NCBI GenBank assembly: GCA_963663615.1
Contig: OY760517.1
Span: 4,152,493 to 4,216,492, forward strand
Source: G963663615 sp963663615
GTDB taxonomy: Bacteria; Bacteroidota; Ignavibacteria; Ignavibacteriales; Melioribacteraceae
DNA: 64,000 nt
Direction: 5' to 3'
Part shown: in pieces, positions 9,155-18,321 of the stretch
Position numbering within the stretch: the stretch's first letter is position 1
Layout of the letters: the number at the start of each line of letters is the position of its first letter
The notes under the pieces: model-generated
Databases searched by the model: none
What the model was told of the DNA's origin: nothing
What the model saw: the letters and a program-made list of their open reading frames with translations, nothing else
Made by a program: the position numbers and the translations under genes

Positions 9155-10393
9155 ATGAATGTAGAAGTTAAATCTGAAATTGGCGTTCTTGAGGGTGTGA
9201 TAATTCACACCCCCGGTTCTGAAGTTGAAAACATGACACCGCAGAATGCTGAAAGAGCATTGTATAGTGATATTCTTAATCTTAAAGTAGCTGGCGAGGA
9301 ATATGACCAGTTTAAAGGGATTTTAAAAAAGGTTACTAACGTATATGAAGTTAAAGACCTGCTATATGATGTTTTACAAAATGGAGAAGCCAGAAAAGAG
9401 CTGCTTGATGGAATCTGCAGAAATGAAAATGTGCAGAAACTTAGACCTCATCTGGAAAGCCTTCCCCTTAAAACCCTGGCAAACCAACTTATTGAAGGGG
9501 TACCGATTGTAAAAAATAATCTTACCAATTTTTTAAGTGAGGACAGATATTCCTTAAGACCATTACACAATTTTTTCTTTACACGCGATTCCAGTATAAC
9601 TGTGAACAACCATGTATTTATTGCCAAAATGGCTAGCAAGGTAAGAGAACGCGAAGCACTTATAATGGATACAATATTCGGATACCATAAGGAACTGCGT
9701 ACCGAAACTTTTAATCCCGCCACCAACTGGAGAGTTGATTCGGATATACTTTTCGAGGGAGGCGATATTCTGGTTGCTCGCGAGGATGTACTCTGTGTTG
9801 GTACAGGTGCCCGTTCAAGTACACAGGGTGTTGATTATATTCTTGATACAATAAAGGAATTAAATGGTGGTACCAAACATATACTTGTTCAGGAGTTACC
9901 TCATAGCCCCGAATCCTTCATTCATCTCGATATGGTATTTACTTTTATTGATCACGACAAGGTAATGATTTACGAGCCGGTTATTTGCAATCAGCATGCC
10001 TACCAAACTGTACATATAACAATTGATAACGGTGAGGTTAAATCAATTAGTGAAGAAGAAAACCTTATTCTGGCTCTTAATAAACTGGGTATGCCAGTTG
10101 AAGCAGTTAAGTGCGGTGGTGATGATGAATGGACACAGGAAAGAGAACAGTGGCATAGTGGTGCAAACTTTTTTGCTATGGGTCCGGGGCGAGTTATTGG
10201 TTACGGCAGAAATAATAAAACGATAGAAGAACTGAATAAAAAAGGTCTGGAAGTGCTTGAAGCATGGGATGTGCTGGAAAATAATATAGACCTTAATAAC
10301 TACGAAAAATATATAGTTACTATTGATGGTGCCGAACTTGCCCGTGGTGGTGGCGGCTGCAGATGTATGACAATGCCTGTTAAAAGAAGATAA
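9155..10393 (+). CDS. arcA: arginine deiminase
   Basis: The 412-residue product matches arginine deiminase over its full length: 'EIGVLEGVIIHTPGSE', 'NFFFTRDSSITV', 'DILFEGGDILVA', 'HLDMVFTFID' and the C-terminal 'GGCRCMTMPVKR'. The catalytic Cys is Cys404 (the Cys before MTMP), with the family His in HLDMVFT and the guanidinium-binding Asp/Glu also present. It hydrolyses L-arginine to citrulline and ammonia. No ornithine carbamoyltransferase or carbamate kinase is nearby, so the classical energy-yielding ADI pathway cannot be confirmed in this window. It follows the M29 aminopeptidase gene by 27 bp. Confidence 0.93.
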   Translation: MNVEVKSEIGVLEGVIIHTPGSEVENMTPQNAERALYSDILNLKVAGEEYDQFKGILKKVTNVYEVKDLLYDVLQNGEARKELLDGICRNENVQKLRPHLESLPLKTLANQLIEGVPIVKNNLTNFLSEDRYSLRPLHNFFFTRDSSITVNNHVFIAKMASKVREREALIMDTIFGYHKELRTETFNPATNWRVDSDILFEGGDILVAREDVLCVGTGARSSTQGVDYILDTIKELNGGTKHILVQELPHSPESFIHLDMVFTFIDHDKVMIYEPVICNQHAYQTVHITIDNGEVKSISEEENLILALNKLGMPVEAVKCGGDDEWTQEREQWHSGANFFAMGPGRVIGYGRNNKTIEELNKKGLEVLEAWDVLENNIDLNNYEKYIVTIDGAELARGGGGCRCMTMPVKRR

Positions 10394-10487
10394 ATTCTTC
10401 CTTCCTGCAAAACTTTATGGTTCCTCGAACGTCTTTATTTTATAAGGCTAATAATGATTTTCGGGGAACATTTGTATTTCGAGGAAT

Positions 10488-11561
10488 ATGAAGTATAATT
10501 ACAAAAATATTTTCCCTTTAATATTTCTCTCGCTGGTTTTTCTAATTAATGCACAGGATGTTAACAAGCTGAAAAGAAAGACAGCTGTTATGGATGTACT
10601 TGTAACCAGCGTTGAGCCGGCAAAACTGAATTTAAAGGTTAGTAAATCGCTATTCCCTATTGCAATTGTAGGCGAGTTGCGGTCAACAACTTTCTGGCAG
10701 TCTTTGTTTGTATGGGAACCTTTTGTAAATGGTGGCGATATTAAAATAGGACCGGAAGAAAATGATGAGGAAAGACTACGTATCATAAACCAAATTACAA
10801 GTGATTCTCCTGCTATGGTTATGGCTCTTGGTAACCTTGTGCATTATGGCTCAAAGGGGCATCATTGGGAGTATTACGATAACCTTATTCGTCCCCTGCA
10901 ACTTAAAAAGATACCGATATACGCTGCTCTTGGTGAACATGATTACTGGGGCAGAAACGGATTGGCTATGAAGTATATTGCCAACCGCTTTCCTATATTC
11001 CGGCAAAAAACCTGGTACTCAAAGGTAAGCGATAGCATTGGTATTATTGTTCTAGATTCAAACCAGGACGAGTTGAGAGGGAACAGCTGGAAAAAACAGA
11101 AACTCTGGTTCGACAAAACACTTGATGAATTTGATAACAATGATGACATTAAAGGGGTAATTGTATTTGTTCATCATTCACCTTTTAGCAATACTAAACA
11201 AGGTGATTCCGAACATGTTAAGTCAACTTTTCTTCCACCATTTATATCCTCGGTTAAAACCATGGCAATGATATCTGGTAATGCTGCAACTTACGAGCGT
11301 TTCGATAAGTATGGCAAGGCGTTTATTGTTACCGGTGGAGGAGGTGCACCACGTTCCGAATTGATTTGGAACAACACCTCGCACAAGGATGAGTTCCGCA
11401 GATTTATACCCGATGAAGAAAACAAATTCAGACCATTTAATTTCGTAACTATTGATACTGATCCGGCTGGACTTAAGTTTACTGTAAAAGGTTTAAAAAA
11501 GGGCAACAGACGCTTCTTTATTATGGAAGAGTTTACACTTAAATTCAACGCAAATAATTAA
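10488..11561 (+). CDS. secreted calcineurin-like metallophosphoesterase, motifs degenerate
   Basis: The 357-residue protein has a signal peptide (residues 1-22, ending LINAQ) and the fold-level landmarks of purple-phosphatase-like metallophosphoesterases: 'MALGNLVHYG', 'YAALGEHDYWG', 'IVFVHHSPF' and 'ISGNAATYERF'. However, the first metal motif Asp-x-His is replaced by 'VGELRS', GDxxD reads 'LGNLVH', and the final GHxH reads 'GNAATYER'. GNHD is partly kept as GEHD and the His of 'VHHSPF' is kept. With several metal ligands missing, normal phosphatase activity is doubtful. It may be a binding protein that kept the scaffold. It is transcribed between the arcA gene and the sugar genes, with its own 94-bp upstream gap. 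Confidence 0.72.
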   Translation: MKYNYKNIFPLIFLSLVFLINAQDVNKLKRKTAVMDVLVTSVEPAKLNLKVSKSLFPIAIVGELRSTTFWQSLFVWEPFVNGGDIKIGPEENDEERLRIINQITSDSPAMVMALGNLVHYGSKGHHWEYYDNLIRPLQLKKIPIYAALGEHDYWGRNGLAMKYIANRFPIFRQKTWYSKVSDSIGIIVLDSNQDELRGNSWKKQKLWFDKTLDEFDNNDDIKGVIVFVHHSPFSNTKQGDSEHVKSTFLPPFISSVKTMAMISGNAATYERFDKYGKAFIVTGGGGAPRSELIWNNTSHKDEFRRFIPDEENKFRPFNFVTIDTDPAGLKFTVKGLKKGNRRFFIMEEFTLKFNANN

Positions 11562-11610
11562 AACCACCTCATTTTTACACTTAATTTTTTTATCTTCCTT
11601 ATTATCTTTA

Positions 11611-11618
11611 TATATTTG
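11611..11618 (+). promoter_or_regulatory. TATATTTG promoter-like element before the aminotransferase
   Basis: TATATTTG fits TANNTTTG and lies 30 bases before the ATG at 11649, a sensible -7 position. No clear -33 box is seen upstream. Confidence 0.4.
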
Positions 11619-11648
11619 ATTCGTTTAATCTAATAACTGGGAACTGGT

Positions 11649-12752
11649 ATGTCTTTTAAATATCCGGTTTATATGCCTTCGCTTGGGGGCAATGAAAAAA
11701 AATATGTTAATGAATGTATAGATTCCACATGGATTTCATCCAAGGGTAAGTTTGTTTCGGAGTTTGAAGAAAAATTTGCAGAATACCTTGGTGTAAAGTA
11801 TGCCACTGGTGTAAGTAATGGTACCATTGCACTTCACCTTGCACTGCTTACACTTGGTATTGGTGAGGGGGATGAAGTTATTGTTCCTACCTTTACCTAT
11901 ATAGCTTCTGTTAATGCAATTACTTATACGGGTGCAAAACCTGTTTTTGTTGATTCCGAACGTCAATCATGGTTAATCGATCCGGAGGATGTTAAACGTA
12001 AAATTACTCCAAATACTAAAGCTATTTTACCTGTCCATCTTTATGGTAATGTTGCCAATATGGATAAATTGCTTCAAATTTCCAGGGATAACGACCTGTT
12101 TATTATTGAGGATGTTGCCGAAGCTTTTGGCAGCAAGTATAATGGCGTTTATGCAGGTAATTTTGGTGATATTGCTACTTTTAGCTTTTTTGGTAACAAA
12201 ACTATAACTACCGGTGAAGGTGGAATAGTTGCTACCAACGATAAAACTCTTTACGATCGTGCCGTACATTTTAAGGGACAGGGATTAGCCAAACACCGTG
12301 AATACTGGCACGATGTTATTGGTTATAACTTCCGTATGACAAATATTTGTGCTGCTATTGGTTTGGCTCAGCTTGAGCGTGCAGATGAAATTATTCAGAA
12401 GAAAAGAGAAGTATTTGGCTGGTATAAAAATAACCTTAAAGATATGCCGGTTGAAGTTTACGATTCGGATGAAAATGTATTTAATACCTATTGGATGGTA
12501 AATATATTGGCAAAATCTGCCGAGGGTAGAGACAAGTTAAGGGAACACCTTAAAACTGATGGTATTGAAACGCGTCCAACTTTCTACCCTGTACATACAA
12601 TGCCAATGTACACTGCAAAATATCAAAGACATCCGGTTGCCGAGGATATTGGCTGGAGAGGTATAAATATGCCAAGTTATCCTGATCTTAAAAAGGCAGA
12701 CGTTGATTATATTTGCAACTCAATAATTAAGTTTTACAGTAAAGAAAAATGA
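11649..12752 (+). CDS. DegT/DnrJ/EryC1/StrS-type sugar aminotransferase
   Basis: The 367-residue protein belongs to the PLP-dependent sugar aminotransferases: 'GVSNGTIALHLALLTLGIG' (phosphate-binding), 'EVIVPTFTYIASVNAI', 'IEDVAEAFGSKYNG' with the cofactor-contacting Asp, and the PLP lysine in 'FFGNKTITTGEGG'. Relatives such as GDP-perosamine synthase aminate the 4-keto position of nucleotide sugars for O-antigen or capsule. The C-terminal 'ETRPTFYPVHTMPMY' is typical of the perosamine-synthase branch. Its stop overlaps the ATG of the glycosyltransferase by ATGA, so translation is coupled and the two act in one surface-polysaccharide pathway. Confidence 0.88.
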   Translation: MSFKYPVYMPSLGGNEKKYVNECIDSTWISSKGKFVSEFEEKFAEYLGVKYATGVSNGTIALHLALLTLGIGEGDEVIVPTFTYIASVNAITYTGAKPVFVDSERQSWLIDPEDVKRKITPNTKAILPVHLYGNVANMDKLLQISRDNDLFIIEDVAEAFGSKYNGVYAGNFGDIATFSFFGNKTITTGEGGIVATNDKTLYDRAVHFKGQGLAKHREYWHDVIGYNFRMTNICAAIGLAQLERADEIIQKKREVFGWYKNNLKDMPVEVYDSDENVFNTYWMVNILAKSAEGRDKLREHLKTDGIETRPTFYPVHTMPMYTAKYQRHPVAEDIGWRGINMPSYPDLKKADVDYICNSIIKFYSKEK

Positions 12753-13975
12753 AGATAGCTTACTATATTCACTATACAGCTATTAAATCTGGCGGTATTT
12801 TTACTTATAGTCTTGGTGTACTTAACCTGCTTTTGCAAACCGATAAAGTTGATCAGGTTTTACTGGTTTATTCTTCGGAACAGACTGAGTATCTTCAAAA
12901 GTATTTTGATAATCCAAAACTAAAACCTCTTCTGGTTGATCGTAACAGTAAACTCAATAACATTGGGCTAATGATTTCCTACTTCCTTTACGATACCTAT
13001 TTTATCTACAAAAAGTATGTCAAAAATCCGAACAAGTTAGTTTTTCTTAAAAGACTGGCAAAATATTTTAATCCGTATAAAAAAGTAAAAAAAGCCGGTG
13101 CAGATATTTTCCACGTACCGATGCAGTTTTCGCCTGCGTACAGCATTGGAGTTCCTGTTGTTATAACAATGCATGATGTACAGGAATTACACTTTCCGGA
13201 ATATTTTGACTCTGCCGAACGTATGCACCGTGCAATTAATTCCAAAAAGGCTGTTGAGGAAGCAGAACATACTATCGTTTCATTTGGACATGTAAAAAAC
13301 GATTTAATGAAATATTATGGGTTAAGTGATAAGCAAATATCGGTATGCATGCCACCGGTTGCCGAGGACTGGTTTAAGGTAAAGAATATCACTCCCTTTG
13401 CCGAATTGCAAATAAAATATTCTATTCCGGAAAATTTTATTTTGCTACCTGCTGCAACCTGGAAACACAAAAACCATTTGGCAATTCTAAAAGCAATTAA
13501 ACAGCTGAAGGAAAGCGATACCGAAATATTCTTTGTTTCAACTGGTAACAAAACCGAATATTACACTGAACTGGAAAAATATATTACCGAGAACAATTTA
13601 CAAAACAATGTTCTTTTTACAGGTATTATTCCCGAAGAGGATTTACTTGGGTTATTCAAAACTACCAGGGCGGTTGTTATTCCAACGCTTTACGAAGCTG
13701 GCAGCGGACCAATGTTCGAATCATTTAAGTATGGTACTCATGTTATAAGCTCAAATGTTACCTCTTTACCCGAATCGATGGATAATGACAAATTTATATT
13801 TGATCCGCATGATATTAGTGATATTGCAGAAAAAATTAAGCTGATTGCAAATGATGACGAATATAGAAAAGATAATCTGACAAACGCAGAAAGGCGTATT
13901 GAAGAATTTAGAAAAATTGATTTTGCTGCATCATTTTTGGAAGTTTATGAAAAACTTGCCTTAAAACAAGAATAA
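12749..13975 (+). CDS. glycosyltransferase family 4-like (GT-B)
   Basis: The 408-residue protein has the GT-B fold pattern of the GT4 group: N-terminal donor-side region 'MKIAYYIHYTAIKSGGIFTY', central 'GADIFHVPMQFSPAY' and 'TMHDVQELHFPEYF', then the nucleotide-sugar-binding C-terminal domain 'FILLPAATWKHKNHLAILKA', 'VLFTGIIPEEDLLGLFKTTR', and 'IPTLYEAGSGPMFESFKYGT' with the EX7E-type Glu residues. It transfers a sugar from a nucleotide donor, probably the amino sugar made by the overlapping upstream gene, to a lipid-linked acceptor at the inner membrane. The identity of the sugars is unknown. Confidence 0.85.
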   Translation: MKIAYYIHYTAIKSGGIFTYSLGVLNLLLQTDKVDQVLLVYSSEQTEYLQKYFDNPKLKPLLVDRNSKLNNIGLMISYFLYDTYFIYKKYVKNPNKLVFLKRLAKYFNPYKKVKKAGADIFHVPMQFSPAYSIGVPVVITMHDVQELHFPEYFDSAERMHRAINSKKAVEEAEHTIVSFGHVKNDLMKYYGLSDKQISVCMPPVAEDWFKVKNITPFAELQIKYSIPENFILLPAATWKHKNHLAILKAIKQLKESDTEIFFVSTGNKTEYYTELEKYITENNLQNNVLFTGIIPEEDLLGLFKTTRAVVIPTLYEAGSGPMFESFKYGTHVISSNVTSLPESMDNDKFIFDPHDISDIAEKIKLIANDDEYRKDNLTNAERRIEEFRKIDFAASFLEVYEKLALKQE

Positions 13976-14056
13976 AACCAGGTAAAAAATATTCCCTTAG
14001 CCTTTCTCTCTAAATAATGGTAAATTTAGTTTTTAACTGAAATACTTTTGCTGTAT

Positions 14057-15409
14057 ATGGATCGTACTGATCAAAACATTAAAATACACCTGCTAATAGA
14101 TAAATACTTCTCGCAAAAAGAAGAAATCCTTACGCTTAAACCAGGCGAATTCCTTATAAAAGAAGATAAGTATAATGACCGTTTATTCCTTGTACTCGAA
14201 GGGTTTTTTACTGGTACTGTTAAAAATATTGATGGCAGCGAACTTGAAGTATATCAGGCAACCAAGGGGATGTTTTCAGGCGTTAATAGTTTTTTCTCAA
14301 AAAGTTTTATAAGTTCCAGCACTGTTAAAGCACTAAGGGAAAGTAAGGTTACATTTCTTACATGGAAATCGTTGCTTGAAAGTGGTTATTCACATAAGGA
14401 AATTTATGAAGATTTTATGAGTGTTATTGTTAGCGAACTAATGTTTCGCCAGCAAACTGCACAGGCAATTTATGTTGAAAAGGAAGCCGCACTCAAAAAA
14501 CTTGTTGAAACCGAAAAATATGTTTCTCTTGGTCAGATGGCTGCGAGTATAGCTCATGAATTAAATAATTCAATTTCTATTCTAAAGCGTAACTCCGACT
14601 GGCTGGCAAGGGAAGTATTTAGCCATTTAGCCGATGAGGCTGATCTTAAGATAAAGTTTTTTAACATTGGCTTACAGTTTGGTCGTAAACACTCAAGCAG
14701 GGAAGTTCGTAAACGTACTGCTTATATTCAGGAAAAACTTGGTGCCGATAAAGCTACGGCACGAAAACTGGCATATTCTAATCTGGAGCTTGAGCATTTT
14801 GAGGAAATGGTCAATTTCCCTGATCATGAACTTGCCCGACTTAGTTATTATTGGGAAGTAGGTGCAACTATTCATGATATGCAAATTGCTGCCGATCATT
14901 CAATACATGTTGTTAAATCGGTTAAGCAGCTTGGTGCCCAGAAAAAACAAAATCTCGTGCAGCTCGATATTATTGAATCAATTAATGAAGCTCTTATGCT
15001 TCTTGACGCACCGCTTTCTGGTATTAATATTTATCTTGAATATAACGATACACCTACTATTGCCGCCAATAAAGGCGAGCTTGTGCAGGTATGGTTAAAT
15101 CTTGTTAAAAATGCTGCCGAAAGTTTAAAAACTTCAAAAACTGAAGACCCCGAAATTAAAATTATCACTGATTTTCAGAATAATTTTCTTATTATTAAAA
15201 TTATAGATAACGGTCCTGGTATTAACCAGGATGTACTACCCAAAATATTTCAGCCTAATTTTACAACAAAGATTGACGGACTTTCATTTGGACTGGGACT
15301 TGGCTTGCCTATTGTACAGCGTATTATACAAAGCTATAATGGCGAAATAAATGTTACCAGCAAACCGGGTGAAACTATATTCGAAACCAAAATATTGATT
15401 GGAGCATGA
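14057..15409 (+). CDS. sensor histidine kinase with N-terminal cyclic-nucleotide-binding-like domain
   Basis: Residues about 15-130 match a cNMP-binding/CRP-like jelly roll ('LTLKPGEFLIKEDKYNDRLF', 'VLEGFFTGTV'). A HisKA region follows with the phosphorylated His in 'SLGQMAASIAHELNNSISIL'. A long insert of about 100 residues separates it from the ATPase half, which has N-box 'QVWLNLVKNAAESLK', G1 'IIDNGPGI' and G2 'FGLGLGLPIVQRII'. There is no transmembrane segment, so it is a cytoplasmic sensor. ATG 14057 is chosen; TTG 14048 is in frame but weak. The response-regulator ATG lies one base after this gene's stop, so the two are cognate. The input ligand is unknown. Confidence 0.88.
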   Translation: MDRTDQNIKIHLLIDKYFSQKEEILTLKPGEFLIKEDKYNDRLFLVLEGFFTGTVKNIDGSELEVYQATKGMFSGVNSFFSKSFISSSTVKALRESKVTFLTWKSLLESGYSHKEIYEDFMSVIVSELMFRQQTAQAIYVEKEAALKKLVETEKYVSLGQMAASIAHELNNSISILKRNSDWLAREVFSHLADEADLKIKFFNIGLQFGRKHSSREVRKRTAYIQEKLGADKATARKLAYSNLELEHFEEMVNFPDHELARLSYYWEVGATIHDMQIAADHSIHVVKSVKQLGAQKKQNLVQLDIIESINEALMLLDAPLSGINIYLEYNDTPTIAANKGELVQVWLNLVKNAAESLKTSKTEDPEIKIITDFQNNFLIIKIIDNGPGINQDVLPKIFQPNFTTKIDGLSFGLGLGLPIVQRIIQSYNGEINVTSKPGETIFETKILIGA

Positions 15410-15410
15410 C

Positions 15411-15893
15411 ATGGAAAAGCTTAACATAATTTGCATTGATGATCACAGAGAAGTACTTGCTGCTCTTCGTAAAGACCTTACCATTTTTGAAGAACACTGT
15501 AATATTGAAGAATGTGAATCGGCTGACGAGGCTGCTGAATTATTTAATGAATTATATGATGGCTCCAAAAATATTTCTCTTGTTATATGCGACCATGTAA
15601 TGCCTAAAAAAAATGGAATAGATTTCCTTATTGAAGTTAACCAGGACTCACGATTCAGATCAATTCGTAAAATTGTACTAACCGGATTGGCTACTCATCA
15701 GGATACAATTATTGCTATTAACAAGGCTGGTATTAACAAGTGGATTGAAAAACCATGGTACACTAACGAACTTCAGGATATGATTAAAACCCTGCTTACC
15801 GAATACATCCTTGAAAAAGAGATACCTTACGAACCTTTTGCCGATATTCTGGATAAAGACTTGTTGTATCAGGATTTAAGCAAAAAATTTTAG
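15411..15893 (+). CDS. single-domain-type response regulator
   Basis: The 160-residue protein is a receiver domain: acidic pocket Asp10/Asp11, phosphoacceptor Asp61 in 'LVICDHVMPKKNG', the Thr in 'IVLTGLAT' and the Lys in 'KWIEKPW'. A C-terminal tail of about 35 residues ('LEKEIPYEPFADILDKD') has no recognisable DNA-binding or enzymatic output. It could act by protein-protein contact or in a phosphorelay. ATG 15411, one base after the kinase stop, is preferred over ATG 15399 which overlaps the kinase frame. Confidence 0.87.
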   Translation: MEKLNIICIDDHREVLAALRKDLTIFEEHCNIEECESADEAAELFNELYDGSKNISLVICDHVMPKKNGIDFLIEVNQDSRFRSIRKIVLTGLATHQDTIIAINKAGINKWIEKPWYTNELQDMIKTLLTEYILEKEIPYEPFADILDKDLLYQDLSKKF

Positions 15894-15904
15894 TTTACTA
15901 ATTA

Positions 15905-15955
15905 GTAACCTGTGATTTTCGGTTGTTCTAATCGGATGATTCAAGGGTTACTTTT
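15905..15955 (+). terminator. weak terminator-like inverted repeats between convergent genes
   Basis: GTAACC at 15905-15910 pairs with GGTTAC at 15946-15951, followed by TTTTG. The loop is long (35 bases), so this is a weak candidate for ending the two-component operon. A further 9-bp inverted repeat (TTCTAATCG 15926-15934 with CGATTAGAA 15999-16007) overlaps it. Confidence 0.25.
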
Positions 15956-16044
15956 GCTGATACAGTATCTCTTATGTGCTATATTATAAGATAATAAACG
16001 ATTAGAAATACCCTGTTTGTAAATTAGCGTTTGTGCAAGTATCT

Positions 16045-17394
16045 CTATTTAAGTAAAATCATTTTCCGGGTATTCGTATATTTGCCAGCCTGCATTCGGT
16101 AAAAATAGAGACCCGAGGCAAGATTTGTTTGCTCGCCTTTAGCATCAAAAGAATAACTGTATGTGCCTGCCGAATGATACTTGTTTACAATTGTATATAC
16201 CGAGTTACCAAGTACATCATAAATAGATATATTAACATTATTTGATTCGGGAATGGTAAAAGATATAGTTGTGGTGGGATTAAAAGGATTTGGGTAGTTT
16301 TGTTCGAGAGAATACTCTTTTACACTGCCAATGTTATCATTATTCAGATTGCTTGAAGGATAAACTTCTGCGTCATCAATATAGAACACGCTATTTTCTG
16401 TTAAAAGCCAGCCGTGGTTTTCATCCACTACTTCCAGATCAATACCGTAAAAATCGAGAGAAGGGGTGTAATCATACCAGTTATATCCAAAATCGGGAGT
16501 GTAAAGAAGCAGATCACCGGTGGTTAGCCACATATAATTATTATCGTCTCGTAAAAATTCAACATCAACAGGTGATTCATTTACATTGGTTGGGTGCGAT
16601 AACCATGTGGAACCAAAATCGGAAGTTTTATAAATGGTAATAATACCAGCATCATTACCAAAAACAACAGCTATCGATTTGTTAAAAAGTTTTACAATAT
16701 TCAACTGACCTGCCTGGTTATGTTCAATCCAGGTACCACCACTATTTGTTGTTGAATAAACTGATTTTGAAGTTATACCTATATAGGACGGAATAAAAAA
16801 GCCATGAGTAAAGGTGGTAAAATCAACACTACGCCATTTGGCAGCAGCAAAAGCCGAAGGGAAAAACCCAATATTAAGTGAATCATCCCAACTCATACCA
16901 CCGCTATCTGTTTTTAAAAACACTGATCTATCAGTATCGCCACCATAGGGAGTATCTCCCATAGCTATGCCGTTTAGCTCATCAAACATTTTAATGTAGT
17001 TAAAATATGTTGTAAACTCCTTATCCTCAAACTGTTTTGTCCAGTTTAAACCACCATCGTTGGAATAATAAATTTTTGCTTTTTCCGGATTATCTTCAAC
17101 AGTACAAAACCAAATATTATCTTTATCAATCATGGTTATATCATTTATCAAATACTCATCTACATCTTCAGGAGTGCCTAGTAATTCCCAGTTTCTGCCA
17201 TTATCGATTGTTTTATAAATGTAGCTTTTAGGATAAATATATATAGCAATAACAGCATTATTTTCGTCAATAGCAGAAATGGATGCATTTTTGGACCACG
17301 ATTCGGGTAATCCGTTTCTAACTTCAATCCAGTTCTGAGCAGATAATGTACTCGTTAAAAGAAGTAGTAATGCTATGTAAATTATTTTATTCAT
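16045..17394 (-). CDS. T9SS-sorted secreted protein with BNR/photosynthesis-factor-like propeller repeats
   Basis: The 449-residue protein has a signal peptide (about 1-20, ending TLSAQ) and repeats of the BNR/Ycf48 type, recognisable by recurring 'IYKTIDNGRNWELLG', 'YYSNDGGLNWTKQF', 'YSTTNSGGTWIEHN' and 'YKTSDFGSTWLSHP' segments, which fold as a beta-propeller. The last 85 residues are the type IX sorting domain ('LEQNYPNPFNPTTTISF', ending 'GLYFYRMQAGKYTNTRKMI'), so the protein should be exported to the surface. Function is unknown; propellers like this usually bind glycans or proteins. It is the last gene of the minus-strand run starting near 24708. Confidence 0.87.
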   Translation of the reverse strand: MNKIIYIALLLLLTSTLSAQNWIEVRNGLPESWSKNASISAIDENNAVIAIYIYPKSYIYKTIDNGRNWELLGTPEDVDEYLINDITMIDKDNIWFCTVEDNPEKAKIYYSNDGGLNWTKQFEDKEFTTYFNYIKMFDELNGIAMGDTPYGGDTDRSVFLKTDSGGMSWDDSLNIGFFPSAFAAAKWRSVDFTTFTHGFFIPSYIGITSKSVYSTTNSGGTWIEHNQAGQLNIVKLFNKSIAVVFGNDAGIITIYKTSDFGSTWLSHPTNVNESPVDVEFLRDDNNYMWLTTGDLLLYTPDFGYNWYDYTPSLDFYGIDLEVVDENHGWLLTENSVFYIDDAEVYPSSNLNNDNIGSVKEYSLEQNYPNPFNPTTTISFTIPESNNVNISIYDVLGNSVYTIVNKYHSAGTYSYSFDAKGEQTNLASGLYFYRMQAGKYTNTRKMILLK

Positions 17395-17452
17395 ATAATA
17401 TCTGTACTTTACCTATGAAAATATTTCGTAGTTGTGAATATTATTCATAACA

Positions 17453-18286
17453 TTAAAACCTGAATCTTACATTCAAGTTCATTTGATTATTCAAAAATTG
17501 CTCTGATGTTCCCTTATTTTCTTTATTCGAGTAGCTTCTGAATACAAAAAAATCGAGTTGAGCATAAGACCATACTCCAATATAACCAATAATCAGGCCA
17601 TTCCTAATGTGGTATGCATCATTGTATTTCGAGTATTTCTTTGCAATCTCAACTTTGTCTCTCTCATTAAGGTACTTTTCTTCCAGTCTGTTTGTTTCGA
17701 TTGTGTAATAAGTAATTGCACCAGCCAGTATTGCCGATGCACCTATATAAAACCAACCACCAACATTATCTTCATCAAGATGCCCAAGTCCCGGCAATAA
17801 GATAGATTTTAATTTTGGCGACATTCCAAGGTAATGCTCTTTTTGAATCAGAATAGTATCATGTTTGGTAATATATTCAATTCTTGTGGGGGTATAATTA
17901 TTTTGTTCCGGTTTAACAGAATCACGAATTATAAAAAACTCCTGTTTTGCTTTATTGAATAGCTGAACAATTTTTGGTGAAATTTGTTGCGGATCGGGCT
18001 GATAATTATCGTCTATTTTCAATATTTCAAAAAATGAGGTTCTTGTTTTTTCATCCTGGTCAATTGAGTAATAAGCAATTGCTTTCATAAGGTAAACATT
18101 AATAATAATTTCATCCCTGTAGTTTGTTTTATGTTGCAGGAATGTATCCGCTTTGGTAATTAGCTCCTCAAACTCAAAAGAATCGTACAGGCTTATAATC
18201 TCCTTGTACGGGTCTGTTTGCTGGGCATAACTACTAAAAGTCAGCATCAAAAATATAAGTAGAATGAAAAGTTTATGTATCATCAA
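17453..18286 (-). CDS. hypothetical exported protein with two hydrophobic segments
   Basis: The 277-residue protein has a signal peptide (about 1-21, ending SYAQQ), a helical N-terminal domain like a single TPR-containing module ('EKTRTSFFEILKIDDNYQPD') and, after residue 155, 'KLKSILLPGLGHLDEDNVGG' followed by two hydrophobic stretches. 'LPGLGH/Q' followed by hydrophobic helices resembles the DUF5683-type proteins of Bacteroidota, but I am not certain. It is in a run with T9SS proteins on both sides (35 and 58 bp gaps), so an envelope or secretion role is plausible. Confidence 0.6.
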   Translation of the reverse strand: MMIHKLFILLIFLMLTFSSYAQQTDPYKEIISLYDSFEFEELITKADTFLQHKTNYRDEIIINVYLMKAIAYYSIDQDEKTRTSFFEILKIDDNYQPDPQQISPKIVQLFNKAKQEFFIIRDSVKPEQNNYTPTRIEYITKHDTILIQKEHYLGMSPKLKSILLPGLGHLDEDNVGGWFYIGASAILAGAITYYTIETNRLEEKYLNERDKVEIAKKYSKYNDAYHIRNGLIIGYIGVWSYAQLDFFVFRSYSNKENKGTSEQFLNNQMNLNVRFRF

Positions 18287-18321
18287 TAGTTTACCAAAAA
18301 TTACCTGTACAGAATCAATTT

